Of a stretch of DNA of 39,944 bases, positions 31,746 to 39,944 are shown piece by piece. The stretch lies in assembly GCA_022797935.1 (NCBI GenBank), contig JAAWLO010000013.1:1-39944 (forward strand), given 5' to 3'. The translations under genes were made by a program, and so were the position numbers. This DNA is from Oscillibacter sp. (GTDB lineage Bacteria > Bacillota > Clostridia > Oscillospirales > Oscillospiraceae). Positions within the stretch are counted from its first letter, which is position 1, and the number at the start of each line of letters is the position of its first letter. Under the pieces are notes generated by a model. The model ran no database searches. It had not been told where the DNA came from and saw only the letters and a list, made by a program, of their open reading frames with translations.

Positions 31746-32605
31746 GTTTCCTGTCTTCCAACATTCCGCTGGTCTGCGTGTCTATGGGCTGCGCCTGTGT
31801 AATCATCAGCGGCGGTATGGATATCTCGCTGGGGGCGATTGTCAGCCTGACCAACGTCATTTTCGTGAAGCTCAACGCCGCCGGGGTTCCCCTGGCCTTG
31901 CAGATCACCCTTTGCCTCTGCGCGGCCCTGCTGATGGGGCTCCTCAATGGCGTCATCATTGGTCTTCTGCGCGTTACGCCGCTGCTGGCGACCTATGCCA
32001 CCTCCACCGCCTATGCGGGCATTGCCCTGTGGATGCTGCCGGCGCCTGCCGGAACGGTGATGCGCAGCTTTTGCGGCTGGTACAACAGCTGGCTGGCCGC
32101 TGTGATTCCGGTCCCCCTGCTGTTTGCGGCGCTGATTTTCCTTTTGTGGAGCCTGGTCATGAAAACGCCTATGAAATATTGGATATACAGCACCGGCTGT
32201 CACGGCTATCGGGCTTATGTCTCCGCTGTTCCTGTGGGCAGAACCCAGATCTTTTCGTACATGTTTGCCGGATTTGCGGCCGGTATTGCCAGCTTGGCTA
32301 TCTCCAGCTCCACCCAGGGCGGCGACGCCTCGGTGGGCGCGGCGCTGTCCATGAACGCCATTGCGGCCTGTGTCATTGGCGGTATTGGCCTGGCGGGCGG
32401 AACCGGTTCCATAACCGGCTCTGTGTTCGGCGCGGTTTTCCTGAGCCTGGTGATGTTTATTGTCTCGTCTGCCCACATTGCCTCCATTTACCAAAGTCTC
32501 GTGAAGGGCACGATTCTGCTGCTGGGGGTACTGTTCAGCATTCTGATTGAGACCCGCCTTCAGCGCGAAACAGACCGCCCGAATCTCCGCCGCACAGGGC
32601 CGTGA
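31628..32605 (+). CDS. Sugar ABC transporter permease (RbsC type), first subunit
   Basis: The 325-aa protein has eight to ten hydrophobic helices of the BPD_transp_2 family. It shows the conserved stretches IISGGMDISLGAIVSLTN (about 60-77) and the loop region with GGIGLAGGTGSITGSVFGA (about 256-274). TAGGAGGGG precedes the ATG. It forms the membrane channel with the next gene, which encodes a diverged partner, so the transporter is probably a heterodimer. It overlaps the 3' extension of the ATPase frame by 118 bases. Confidence 0.92.
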   Translation: MDKNRLLRWPALPSLVMCVLFFLINVFCTNGFLQKHVLLSFLSSNIPLVCVSMGCACVIISGGMDISLGAIVSLTNVIFVKLNAAGVPLALQITLCLCAALLMGLLNGVIIGLLRVTPLLATYATSTAYAGIALWMLPAPAGTVMRSFCGWYNSWLAAVIPVPLLFAALIFLLWSLVMKTPMKYWIYSTGCHGYRAYVSAVPVGRTQIFSYMFAGFAAGIASLAISSSTQGGDASVGAALSMNAIAACVIGGIGLAGGTGSITGSVFGAVFLSLVMFIVSSAHIASIYQSLVKGTILLLGVLFSILIETRLQRETDRPNLRRTGP

Positions 32606-32620
32606 AGGGAGGCGTTGCAG

Positions 32621-33604
32621 ATGCGTGAAAAAATCCATACGTCCGGAATCTGGAAATCCTGTCAAAACTCCGGCCTGAAGAGTTATGCGCCTGGACTGGC
32701 GGCCATTTTGCTGCTCATCCTCTTGGGCCAGATTCTGCGGCCCGGGTTTGCCTCCTCCGCCAATATCTCCAGCATTTTGAACCAGGCGTCCGTGCTGGCG
32801 GTTGTCTGCATTGGACAGCTGGTGGTCATAGCCGGTACGGGAGGAATTGACCTTTCCACAGGCGCGTGCGTCTCCATGGGAGCGCTGACCGGCTCTATGT
32901 TCATGGACGGAAATATGGTTCAGCTTCCCCTGGCCATCCTGATTACCCTGCTGCTGGGGGCGGCGGCAGGCTGCCTGAATGGAACCGGCATCCAGCTCTT
33001 CAAAATCCCGGCGTTGGCTATGACGCTCATCATGTCCACCGTGATTGACGGTTTTACAAAGGCCGTTACAAAGGGAAAACCCTCCTTGAATCTGCCGAAG
33101 CTTTACAAGGCTATCATTGGCCAGCCCATAGCGGGCCGGTTCTGCGCCATTATTTTGATTGCCGCTGTATTTGTCGTGCTGTATGAGCTGCTGCTAGGCA
33201 AAACCAGTTTTGGCAAGTCCATCTATGTCATGGGCAGCAACCGCACGGCAGCCGGAATGTGCGGGCTGAACGTCCGGTTTCTGTCCGTTTTCGTATATGT
33301 GATTTCCGGCGCTATGGCCAGTCTGGCCGGTTTGATTCTGGTCGGCTATGTGGGCAGCGCCCAAATGGGCATGGGCGACGCCTACACCATGCTGTCTATT
33401 GCCGCAGTGGTAACCGGCGGCGCAAAGGTTACCGGCGGCAAGGGTTCCCTGCTGGGCGGAGTGATCGGTTCTGTTGTGCTGGTGCTGCTGTCCACGGTGC
33501 TGACGTCTATGGGAATGCCCGAGGGCGCCCGCCAGTTCTTCCAGGGTATGATTCTGTTGGCCGTGCTGATTGCCAACTGCCGTCTGCCCTTCTTCCGGCA
33601 ATAA
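32621..33604 (+). CDS. Sugar ABC transporter permease (RbsC type), second subunit
   Basis: The 327-aa BPD_transp_2 protein has motifs IAGTGGIDLSTGACVSMGAL (about 71-90) and GGAKVTGGKGSLLGG (about 266-280). The ATG at 32621 follows GGGAGG by eight bases and is preferred over a TTG two codons earlier. It starts 15 bp after the first permease. Pairing of two different permeases with one double ATPase is common in autoinducer-2 and some sugar systems. Confidence 0.92.
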   Translation: MREKIHTSGIWKSCQNSGLKSYAPGLAAILLLILLGQILRPGFASSANISSILNQASVLAVVCIGQLVVIAGTGGIDLSTGACVSMGALTGSMFMDGNMVQLPLAILITLLLGAAAGCLNGTGIQLFKIPALAMTLIMSTVIDGFTKAVTKGKPSLNLPKLYKAIIGQPIAGRFCAIILIAAVFVVLYELLLGKTSFGKSIYVMGSNRTAAGMCGLNVRFLSVFVYVISGAMASLAGLILVGYVGSAQMGMGDAYTMLSIAAVVTGGAKVTGGKGSLLGGVIGSVVLVLLSTVLTSMGMPEGARQFFQGMILLAVLIANCRLPFFRQ

Positions 33605-33630
33605 ACGAAATGCAAGCAGGAGGTCATCTT

Positions 33631-34449
33631 ATGAAAGGGCTCAAATTCGCCATTCTCCCGCATGGATATATTGAAAACGATCTGGCCTGGAATGTGGCCA
33701 TGCCCAATCCGGCAACCCGTTCGGCTCCGGACGCCAAGCCGGTTTGGGGGAGGTTCCCGACTTACTCCGTTTTGATCTCCCATCCTTCGGAGGGGCATAT
33801 CTTGTTTGACACCGGCTCTGCGCCGGGAGACGAGGCCGGGCGGCGGCCGGCGTCCATGAACGACCGGTTTCCGCTGTACATCCGGCGGGAAGAATTCCTG
33901 GACCGGCGGCTGGAGGCCTTGGGGCTTTGCGTGGAGGATATTTCTCTGGTTCTGTGCTCGCATATGCACTGGGATCACAGCGGAGGCCTGAGCTTCTTCG
34001 CCTACAGGAGCACGCCGCAGAAGGTCCTGGCGCCCAAAGCGGATTATACATTTGGCCTGACGCACACACTCGCGCCCTATCAAGCGGCGGATGACTGCGT
34101 TTACTTCCGCGAGAATTACCTGTTTGAGAATCTGGATTATACGCTGGTGGAGCAGGACCAGCCCCTGTGTGAGGGGATGGATTTGATTCTGCTGGAGGGC
34201 CACACCCCTGCCGTCATGGGGCTGGTGCTTCATCTGGAAAGCGGGGCTGTAATCTTTCCCTCGGATGCCATTGGCAGCCAGGCCAACTACGACGGCAGGT
34301 GTCCCGGCATCATCTACGACAGTCTTGGGTTCCAAAGGGCGGTTCAAAAGGTGCGCGGCCTCCAGCGGCAGCTGAACGCCAACGTAATATTCCCGCATGA
34401 CGCCGGACAGTTTGCCGGTCTGCGGCAGGCGCCCTATTTTTATGAGTAG
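33631..34449 (+). CDS. Metallo-beta-lactamase fold hydrolase, putative lactonase
   Basis: The 272-aa protein has the zinc motif SHMHWDHSGG (H111, H113, D115, H116), a further histidine in LEGHTPAVMGL (about 189-199), the aspartate in FPSDAIGSQANY and a last histidine in FPHDAGQF. The layout resembles AiiA-type N-acyl-homoserine lactonases. Within an operon with a sugar-type importer, a galactonate-type dehydrogenase nearby and UxaE downstream, opening of an aldonolactone is a better guess than quorum quenching. CAGGAGGTC precedes the ATG. It ends the ABC operon; the next gene has its own promoter. Confidence 0.87.
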   Translation: MKGLKFAILPHGYIENDLAWNVAMPNPATRSAPDAKPVWGRFPTYSVLISHPSEGHILFDTGSAPGDEAGRRPASMNDRFPLYIRREEFLDRRLEALGLCVEDISLVLCSHMHWDHSGGLSFFAYRSTPQKVLAPKADYTFGLTHTLAPYQAADDCVYFRENYLFENLDYTLVEQDQPLCEGMDLILLEGHTPAVMGLVLHLESGAVIFPSDAIGSQANYDGRCPGIIYDSLGFQRAVQKVRGLQRQLNANVIFPHDAGQFAGLRQAPYFYE

Positions 34450-34484
34450 GAAGGAATTGGCAATTCGTTTTTCGGAGAGGCTTC

Positions 34485-34513
34485 TTTACACGTTCCGGGG
34501 AATATGGTATATT
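34485..34513 (+). promoter_or_regulatory. Promoter of the two-component system genes
   Basis: -35 TTTACA (34485-34490), 17-bp spacer and -10 TATATT (34508-34513). It lies 36 bp after the lactonase stop and would give a leader of about 170 nt. Confidence 0.65.
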
Positions 34514-34624
34514 ATGTTAGAATCAGCGGTTCAGGAACCCTTTTGCGTATGACGGAATGCTGCGCCCGGAGCGCTGGATTTGCCGTCTGGGGCCTTTCCC
34601 ATTTCATCCAGGCTGAACAATCAA

Positions 34625-34661
34625 AAGCAGCTCTGTCAACGTTCAGCTGGCAGAGCTGCTT
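34625..34661 (+). other. Hairpin in the leader of the histidine kinase gene
   Basis: AAGCAGCTCTG pairs perfectly with CAGAGCTGCTT (11 bp) around a 15-nt loop, 16 bases before the ribosome site. No T run follows; it may shape translation or mRNA stability. Confidence 0.6.
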
Positions 34662-34689
34662 GCCATCTCAACGGGTCAGGAGGCGTGCT

Positions 34690-36438
34690 TTGAAAGTTTT
34701 CTCCCTGAAAAAGAAGCTGATTGTCTGGGTCCTTCTTTGGATCTGTTTCCCCATTACCGTCTTTTCCGCTGTGTTTATCTTTTATGAGAGCAACATTGTG
34801 AAACAGGAAATCCGGCATTACGCGGACAGGCAGATTTCTTCCCTGGCGGCGCAGATGGATTGGTACTTCCGCTCTGTGCAGCACATCTCCAAAAGCTATT
34901 ACAACGACGAGTTTATCAACGGCCTGGTCCATCCCGGACACCCCCGTGACCGGATGTCGTTTCTGGAAGACCAGCTGAATCTGCTGAGCATGAAAAAGGT
35001 GAATAACTACACCCTGGAGGATACCGAGCTGCAAGTGACGGTTATCACCTGGGACGGGAAAATCTACGGCACAAATTTATACCGGAAGACCTTCGATGTA
35101 AAAGAGATGCGGAAAACCCCGTGGTATCAGCAGCTGCTGAAAAATCCGTGGGAGGTCTTGTGGATTCAGGACTGCTTTCTCAGCGATTTGATTTATGATG
35201 AGGAACAGGGGCAGGTGTTCAACATCTGGGTTCTGAAATCCCCCAGTACCTATGAGCCTGTTGGGTTTCTGATTGTGGATTTTCCCCTGGAAGACCTGAC
35301 GGGCCAGTTTGACGGCTATTTTGACAGCCGGGAACTGTTCGCCGTCCAGGACATGTATGATAAGACCATCTTTTGCAGCAATGAGGCCCGCATGCAGGAG
35401 GCAGACGCGGTTCTGCATGGCTGGACCGGCGAACTGGCGGCGGAAAGTCCTCTTACATCCTCCAAATATTATCAGGCCGGCGCGGAGACCCGGCATGGCC
35501 GTTGGTCGATTTCACTGTTTACCACCCAGGGAGCGGCCCTGAACCGCTACGACTCCTTCGTCAGATTTTTCCTTCTGGCCTTTTTCCTCTATGTGGGTCT
35601 TATCCTTGTCCTGCTGCTCCTGATCAGCAATCAGATTGTCCGTCCCATTCAATCCCTCACGGCGACCATACGGATTGCGCAGTCCGGAAACATGGACGCC
35701 CGGGCGGACATCCGCAGCCGGGACGAAATCGGTGAGCTGGCCTCCGCGTACAACAGCCTGCTGGACGAGATTCACCGGCTCATGGATCATATCACCGCGG
35801 AAAACGAGCAGAAACGGCGGGCGGAAATGCAGGCGCTGTCCGCGCAGATCAATCCGCATTTTATCCTGAATACCCTGACCTCCATCCGGGCTTTGATTTA
35901 CCAGGGGCTCAACCGGACTGCGGAAAAAACCGTCCTTACCTTTGCCTTTCTGCTGAAAAATGTACTGTCCTGGGAGCAGGAGATGTGTACCCTGGGGAAG
36001 GAAATGGACTTCGTGGGCAAATGCGTGGAAATTTATCAGATGTCCTTTGAATACCCCATGCGGATCAGCATTGAAATGGACCCCGCGCTGTATGACTGTA
36101 TGGTCATCAAGATGATTACACAGCCCATTGTGGAAAACGCGATTCTGCACGGTTTGAAGCCCAAGGAGGGGGACAAGTCGCTTTCCGTTCGGGTTCTCCG
36201 GGACGACGGCGTCAAAATCCTGATTTACGACAATGGAATCGGCAGCACAAAGCAATTCCTGTTTGACCAGGTGAACATGAAATTTGGCCGGGGAATTGGC
36301 ATGCAGAATGTATACAACCGCATTGTCCTGCATCACGGTTCCCACTATGGCCTGCAGTTTTACAGCCGGCCCGGAGAGGGAACGCTGGTGACCCTGCACC
36401 TGCCTTATATCCGGGAAGAAGGAGAGACGCATGATTGA
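34690..36438 (+). CDS. YesM-type sensor histidine kinase (TTG start)
   Basis: The 582-aa protein has a transmembrane helix (about 9-31), an extracellular sensor region to about 290, a second helix (about 292-317) and a HAMP domain (RPIQSLTATIRIAQSG onward). A His_kinase domain with phospho-acceptor H390 in QINPHFILN and a HATPase domain with VENAILHGLKP and DNGIGS follow. The start is taken as TTG at 34690 because CAGGAGG lies six bases before it; no good ATG exists before the first helix. Eight bases overlap with the response regulator. It likely senses an extracellular sugar or sugar acid and controls the ABC and UxaE genes. Confidence 0.88.
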   Translation: MKVFSLKKKLIVWVLLWICFPITVFSAVFIFYESNIVKQEIRHYADRQISSLAAQMDWYFRSVQHISKSYYNDEFINGLVHPGHPRDRMSFLEDQLNLLSMKKVNNYTLEDTELQVTVITWDGKIYGTNLYRKTFDVKEMRKTPWYQQLLKNPWEVLWIQDCFLSDLIYDEEQGQVFNIWVLKSPSTYEPVGFLIVDFPLEDLTGQFDGYFDSRELFAVQDMYDKTIFCSNEARMQEADAVLHGWTGELAAESPLTSSKYYQAGAETRHGRWSISLFTTQGAALNRYDSFVRFFLLAFFLYVGLILVLLLLISNQIVRPIQSLTATIRIAQSGNMDARADIRSRDEIGELASAYNSLLDEIHRLMDHITAENEQKRRAEMQALSAQINPHFILNTLTSIRALIYQGLNRTAEKTVLTFAFLLKNVLSWEQEMCTLGKEMDFVGKCVEIYQMSFEYPMRISIEMDPALYDCMVIKMITQPIVENAILHGLKPKEGDKSLSVRVLRDDGVKILIYDNGIGSTKQFLFDQVNMKFGRGIGMQNVYNRIVLHHGSHYGLQFYSRPGEGTLVTLHLPYIREEGETHD

Positions 36439-37993
36439 GAAAATCCTGGTGGTTGATGACGATTTCTTGATTCGGAAATGGCTCTGCCTTCTGATTCAGC
36501 AGAGCCGGAAGTGCCATGCGGAAATCCTTCAGGCTGATAACGGTCAGAAGGCGCTGGAGCTCCTGGACAAGGAAACCGTTGACCTGGTCATCACGGATAT
36601 CAAAATGCCGCTGATTGACGGTGTGGACCTGGTCCGTCAGATTCAGAAAATGGAGGTGCCGCCGCAGATTGCCGTTCTCAGCGCATATGACGACTACAGT
36701 TATGTCCGGTCGACCCTGAAGGAGGGGATACTGGATTATCTCCTGAAGGGGGAGATGGAGCTGCATGACATTGACGCCCTGCTGGAGCTGGCGGAGCAGA
36801 AACAGGCGGCCAGGCTTCCGCATCCCGAGGCACAGCCGCCCAAAGGCGCTCACAATTTCACGAAAGTGATTGCCGGGGCGTTCCGCGAATGCCTGGAGAA
36901 CCCCGAACGTGATTTGGAGCTTTTTCTGGAACAGTCCTTTGGGAAAAAGATGGTCTTTCCGGCGGAAAGCCTTGTGTGCTGCCTCAAAAATCCCCAGCGC
37001 TCAGAGGCGGTCCGGTTCCACGTGCTGAGCCGTCTGGCAGACATCTGCGGCGCGCAGAAGCTGGACTGCCTGCTGCTTCCGTATCCGCCGGACCTGCTCT
37101 TTTTTCTGTACCACCGGCAGACGGACTCTGAGGGCCGCCGTTTTTCCGAGCGGCTGCTCCAACAGGCCCGGGAGGCCTTGGAAAAAACGCCGGATGGCTG
37201 CACGCTTACCGGCGTTGACCGCAGCCGTATCCTGGACGCCCGGCAGCTTCGCAAGGTATTTTCCCGGCAGATTGAGGACGCCCTCCGGATCAGCTTTTAT
37301 CAATTGCGTCATCTGCCAGTGACGCAGTCCCCCGAGCAGGAGCTGACATGCCTGGCCGCATGGAAAGAGGAAATCTCCGCGCTGATTCGGAAGAAGCAAT
37401 ACGCCAGCGTACGGAGTTCCTTCCAGGATATGGCCGCCAAATGCCGGGAAACCGCAGTCAGCCCCAAGCTGTTCGTCAACAGCTGCATTGCCATTTGTTA
37501 CCGGTTCTCCGCGTACATACAGTCCTTTACCACCAACGCCCATCTGGCGCTGGTAGAGGACACGGTGTTCCAGCTTCAGCGCACGGAAACCGCCCAGGAA
37601 AGCGAGCGGCAGATGCTGTCTTTGATGGACTATATTTACGACCTCGCAAAGAAGCATCCGCGGTATTCCCAGGCCATTGAAAAAAGCATTGATTATATCG
37701 CCGGGCACTATTCCGAAAAGCTGAGTCTGGACGAGATCAGCAGCTATGTTTATCTGAACAAGAGCTATTTTTCTGAGCTTTTCAAAAAAGAGATGGGAAT
37801 CAATTACAATGACTACATCAACCAGGTCCGAATCCAGCGGGCCTGTGAGCTGATGGCGGAGGGGCGGCACACCCTGTCCGGCATTGCGCAGATGGTCGGA
37901 TTTTCCGATCAGAATTATTTCTCCAAGGTGTTCAAGCGCATTGTTGGAGAGAGTCCCAAGAGCTATCAGAAGGCATTGCGGCACAGCCGTTGA
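36431..37993 (+). CDS. AraC-type response regulator (YesN family)
   Basis: The 520-aa protein has an N-terminal receiver domain (acidic pocket VVDDD, phospho-acceptor D56 in ITDIKMP, LSAYDDY and K in LLKGEM), a long middle region (about 130-410) and a C-terminal AraC double HTH (about 420-518, SELFKKEMGINYNDYINQVR and GFSDQNYFSKVFKR). Length is usual for YesN partners of YesM kinases. It overlaps the kinase gene by eight bases. The cognate targets are probably the divergent region at 28565-28898 and the uxaE upstream region. Confidence 0.92.
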   Translation: MIEKILVVDDDFLIRKWLCLLIQQSRKCHAEILQADNGQKALELLDKETVDLVITDIKMPLIDGVDLVRQIQKMEVPPQIAVLSAYDDYSYVRSTLKEGILDYLLKGEMELHDIDALLELAEQKQAARLPHPEAQPPKGAHNFTKVIAGAFRECLENPERDLELFLEQSFGKKMVFPAESLVCCLKNPQRSEAVRFHVLSRLADICGAQKLDCLLLPYPPDLLFFLYHRQTDSEGRRFSERLLQQAREALEKTPDGCTLTGVDRSRILDARQLRKVFSRQIEDALRISFYQLRHLPVTQSPEQELTCLAAWKEEISALIRKKQYASVRSSFQDMAAKCRETAVSPKLFVNSCIAICYRFSAYIQSFTTNAHLALVEDTVFQLQRTETAQESERQMLSLMDYIYDLAKKHPRYSQAIEKSIDYIAGHYSEKLSLDEISSYVYLNKSYFSELFKKEMGINYNDYINQVRIQRACELMAEGRHTLSGIAQMVGFSDQNYFSKVFKRIVGESPKSYQKALRHSR

Positions 37994-38198
37994 AACACCG
38001 CTGATATGGTCTGCCCACTGCCGGTTCCTTGGGATGCCTCTGAAAAAAAGACGCTTTTTCAAAGAAATTACGGTTTTTAAAATACGAGATAAACAAGGCG
38101 GGAATCTGCCGAAAAAATGACAGGTTTCCACGCGTTCTCTCCATGTATGAAAATCCTTCTGCCGTTAGAATGGATATACAGACAAGGAGGGACTGCGG

Positions 38199-39746
38199 AT
38201 GAACAGAAACCGAATGCTCAATATCTGCCGGAACGCAGGCTATACGCCCAGCGCCGCGTCCTGGCGGGAACGGGACGGCTGTACATACGTCATGGCGCGG
38301 CGCCAGCAGACGCCCGTGCTGCTGGTCTCCGGAAGTGCGCCGGAGATATTTGAGGGAACGCGGGTCTCCGCAGGGGGAGATTCAGTTCTGGCCTGCCGGC
38401 TGAACAAGCAAAACGCCGCCGCACTGCGGGAGTTGTTTCCCTGCACGGCTCCCGCCAGCCTCAGCGGTCATGCGGCCAGTATGGGCTTTGGCGACCGGCT
38501 GGGCCTGGTGACCGGCGCTCACATCAAAGCGCTGGAAGGCTCCGGCGCATTTCCGGTGCTGGCACAGCAGTCGAAACGGGAACTGTCTCTCACCGGCCGG
38601 ACCTGGTGCGATATGTTGGACTGTGTCACCTGGCAGGTATTTGAGGCTGGATATGAAGGCGGTTATGCGGCGGACGGCGACCATCTGAAAACCTTTGAGG
38701 AGGTGCGGGAGGCCATTGACGGCGGCGCAACCATGATTACGCTGGACTGCTCGGAACAGACAAATCCTACCGCAGCCGGACTTTCTTCAGCAGAAGCCGC
38801 GGAACTGTGCGGCCGTAGACTGGATACGGCCCTGACCGCGCAATGGAATGCGGATTATGAGGAGAAGACGGTTTCTCTGGGCGGCGGCTTCGGTATCCGC
38901 TTGGCTCTGGAAATACTTCCGTCCCTGTATTTGGCATACAGCGGCGCATTGGCGTTTGTGGAGCGTATAGACCGGGAGCTTATCCGCAAGAGCGGACGCC
39001 CTGTGGCTCTGGAGATTTCCCTTGATGAAACCGAGACGGAGACCAGCCCGGCCGCACACTATTTTGTGGCCAGTGCGCTGCAGAAGCGGGGGGTAACCAT
39101 CGAAAGCATAGCGCCTCGCTTCTGCGGAGAGTTCCAAAAGGGAATCGACTATATTGGCGACGTAACGCGTTTCCAGGCGGAATTTGCCGTTCATGCGCAG
39201 ATTGCAAGGGCGTTGGGCTATCGGCTCAGCGTACATTCCGGCAGTGATAAATTCTCTGTTTTTCCGTATGTGGGCAGGCTGACGGATTTCCGCTTTCATC
39301 TGAAAACCTCCGGTACCAGCTGGGTGGAAGCGGTGCGGGTGATTGCGGCCTGCAATCCGGAACTGTTTAAACGAATGCTGAAGTTCTCCTGTGAAAAGTT
39401 CCGTGAGGCAAAGGCGCATTACCACGTCTCCGGCCAGGCGGAACGGGTGCCGTCCATGGACCGCATTGCCGCCAAGGATCTGCCGGGTCTACTGGACGGG
39501 GCGGACGCCCGTCAGGTGATACATATTACCTACGGCTATTTACTGCAGGCTGTGGATGAACAAAACAGGCCTCTGTTCCGGGACGAGATCTACGATACAC
39601 TGCGCCGGAACAAGGCGGCGCTGGATGCGGCGATTACAGCCCACAGCCGCCGCCATCTGGAGTGCCTGGGGGTTTTGGACCCGCCGGTTTCCGGTTCGAA
39701 TGGGGCGGATGCCCCGCGTCTTCAGCAAACAAAAAAGCACGATTGA
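38199..39746 (+). CDS. uxaE: Tagaturonate epimerase family protein
   Basis: The 515-aa protein matches the UxaE family, known in Thermotoga to interconvert D-tagaturonate and D-fructuronate. Family-typical stretches are SMGFGDRLGLVTGAHI (about 96-111), YAADGDHLKT (about 155-164), APRFCGEFQKGIDYIGD (about 304-320) and SVHSGSDKFSVFPY (about 344-357). These hold likely metal and catalytic residues (Asp, His, Glu). AAGGAGGG precedes the ATG. No uronate isomerase or mannonate genes lie in the window, so the next steps must be encoded elsewhere. Its place after the two-component genes links it to the ABC cluster. Confidence 0.9.
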   Translation: MNRNRMLNICRNAGYTPSAASWRERDGCTYVMARRQQTPVLLVSGSAPEIFEGTRVSAGGDSVLACRLNKQNAAALRELFPCTAPASLSGHAASMGFGDRLGLVTGAHIKALEGSGAFPVLAQQSKRELSLTGRTWCDMLDCVTWQVFEAGYEGGYAADGDHLKTFEEVREAIDGGATMITLDCSEQTNPTAAGLSSAEAAELCGRRLDTALTAQWNADYEEKTVSLGGGFGIRLALEILPSLYLAYSGALAFVERIDRELIRKSGRPVALEISLDETETETSPAAHYFVASALQKRGVTIESIAPRFCGEFQKGIDYIGDVTRFQAEFAVHAQIARALGYRLSVHSGSDKFSVFPYVGRLTDFRFHLKTSGTSWVEAVRVIAACNPELFKRMLKFSCEKFREAKAHYHVSGQAERVPSMDRIAAKDLPGLLDGADARQVIHITYGYLLQAVDEQNRPLFRDEIYDTLRRNKAALDAAITAHSRRHLECLGVLDPPVSGSNGADAPRLQQTKKHD

Positions 39747-39762
39747 AAAATCGTGCTTTTTT
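39731..39762. terminator. Terminator between uxaE and lysA
   Basis: AAAAAAGCACGATT with its complement and a GAAA loop, T/A runs on both sides. It overlaps the last codons of uxaE and serves both convergent genes. Confidence 0.9.
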
Positions 39763-39781
39763 GCTGCCTCAAGCCGTGTTC

Positions 39782-39944
39782 TCACCAGACCAGCGTGGCA
39801 AAATAATCTTCCAGCGTCTCTGCCCGGCGGATCAGCTCCACCGAGCCATCCTCCTTCAAAAGCAGTTCCGCCGAGCGGAGTTTTCCGTTGTAGTTATAGC
39901 CCATGGAAAAGCCGTGGGCTCCGGTGTCATGAATGACCAGCAGG
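39782..39944 (-). CDS. lysA: Diaminopimelate decarboxylase, C-terminal part (cut by the window edge)
   Basis: On the minus strand 53 codons and a TGA are readable, open to the right edge. The protein reads DTGAHGFSMGYNYNGKLRS, then AELLLKEDGSVELIRRAET and LEDYFATLVW. The GAHGFSMGYNYN and RRAET-EDYFATL stretches are those of the C-terminal end of LysA, the last enzyme of lysine synthesis, which decarboxylates meso-diaminopimelate with PLP. Only the beta-barrel C-terminus is visible; the PLP lysine lies outside the window. It is convergent with uxaE and marks a return to core genes. Confidence 0.85.
   Translation of the reverse strand, partial: LLVIHDTGAHGFSMGYNYNGKLRSAELLLKEDGSVELIRRAETLEDYFATLVW

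Noticed and set aside
33631-34449. Quorum-quenching N-acyl-homoserine lactonase
   Set aside because: The fold fits, but the sugar-transport and uronate-epimerase context favours an aldonolactone substrate; no quorum genes are present.
1-39944. CRISPR array, prophage, insertion sequence with transposase, or rRNA
   Set aside because: No regular spacer-repeat array, phage structural gene, transposase ORF or rRNA-like segment was seen. The only mobile-like signal is the 178-384 inverted repeat.

Overview
The window is about 40 kb of a GC-rich genome with strong Shine-Dalgarno sites and consensus sigma-A promoters. It carries YesM/AraC two-component signalling, a TGS-domain nucleoside kinase, a YitT protein and the C-terminus of a LysA. 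This suggests an anaerobic Clostridia member, probably Oscillospiraceae-like; that assignment is inference from gene content and sequence style, not a placement.

Layout. (1) 1-419: left edge with an unrecognised partial ORF and a ~207-bp imperfect inverted-repeat element (MITE-like). (2) 420-5841: a purine salvage module: GntR/UTRA regulator divergent from an adenine/guanine-type NCS2 permease, two different adenosine/adenine deaminase paralogues and, after a terminator, a DMT exporter. (3) 6183-9342: housekeeping segment with tRNA-Pro(CGG), nucleoside kinase and two tandem paralogous small proteins of unknown function. (4) 9586-23174, minus strand: a long catabolic operon for acid sugars. 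In transcription order it is FAH-family hydrolase, [internal promoter], two tandem atypical DHDPS-family lyases, a four-carbon acid sugar kinase (DUF1537, DtnK/OtnK type), iron alcohol dehydrogenase, PdxA2-type dehydrogenase, TAXI-type TRAP binding protein, fused TRAP permease, a canonical DHDPS-family aldolase, MATE exporter, YitT protein and a small membrane protein, ending at a good terminator. (5) 23440-27430, plus strand: a PrpR-N/Fis-HTH regulator with a degenerate AAA+ domain, divergent from that operon, followed by a MalY-type PLP enzyme and an HpcH/HpaI-fold protein. (6) 27539-39746: a second sugar-acid cluster with a Zn-dependent dehydrogenase resembling L-galactonate 5-dehydrogenase, a ribose-type ABC transporter (SBP, double ATPase, two permeases), a metallo-beta-lactamase-fold putative lactonase, a YesM-type histidine kinase, an AraC-type response regulator and tagaturonate epimerase UxaE. 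(7) 39782-39944: 3' end of diaminopimelate decarboxylase.

How they fit. In region 4, DUF1537 kinase plus PdxA2 is the established D-threonate/D-erythronate route (phosphorylation, oxidation and decarboxylation to DHAP). Here it is linked to a TAXI TRAP transporter and three DHDPS-like lyases, which suggests a wider or different acid-sugar substrate. In region 6 the genes can be ordered as lactone import, lactone hydrolysis, oxidation of L-galactonate to D-tagaturonate, and epimerisation to D-fructuronate. This L-galactono-lactone pathway is the most attractive undescribed system here; it is inferred from families and context, not demonstrated.
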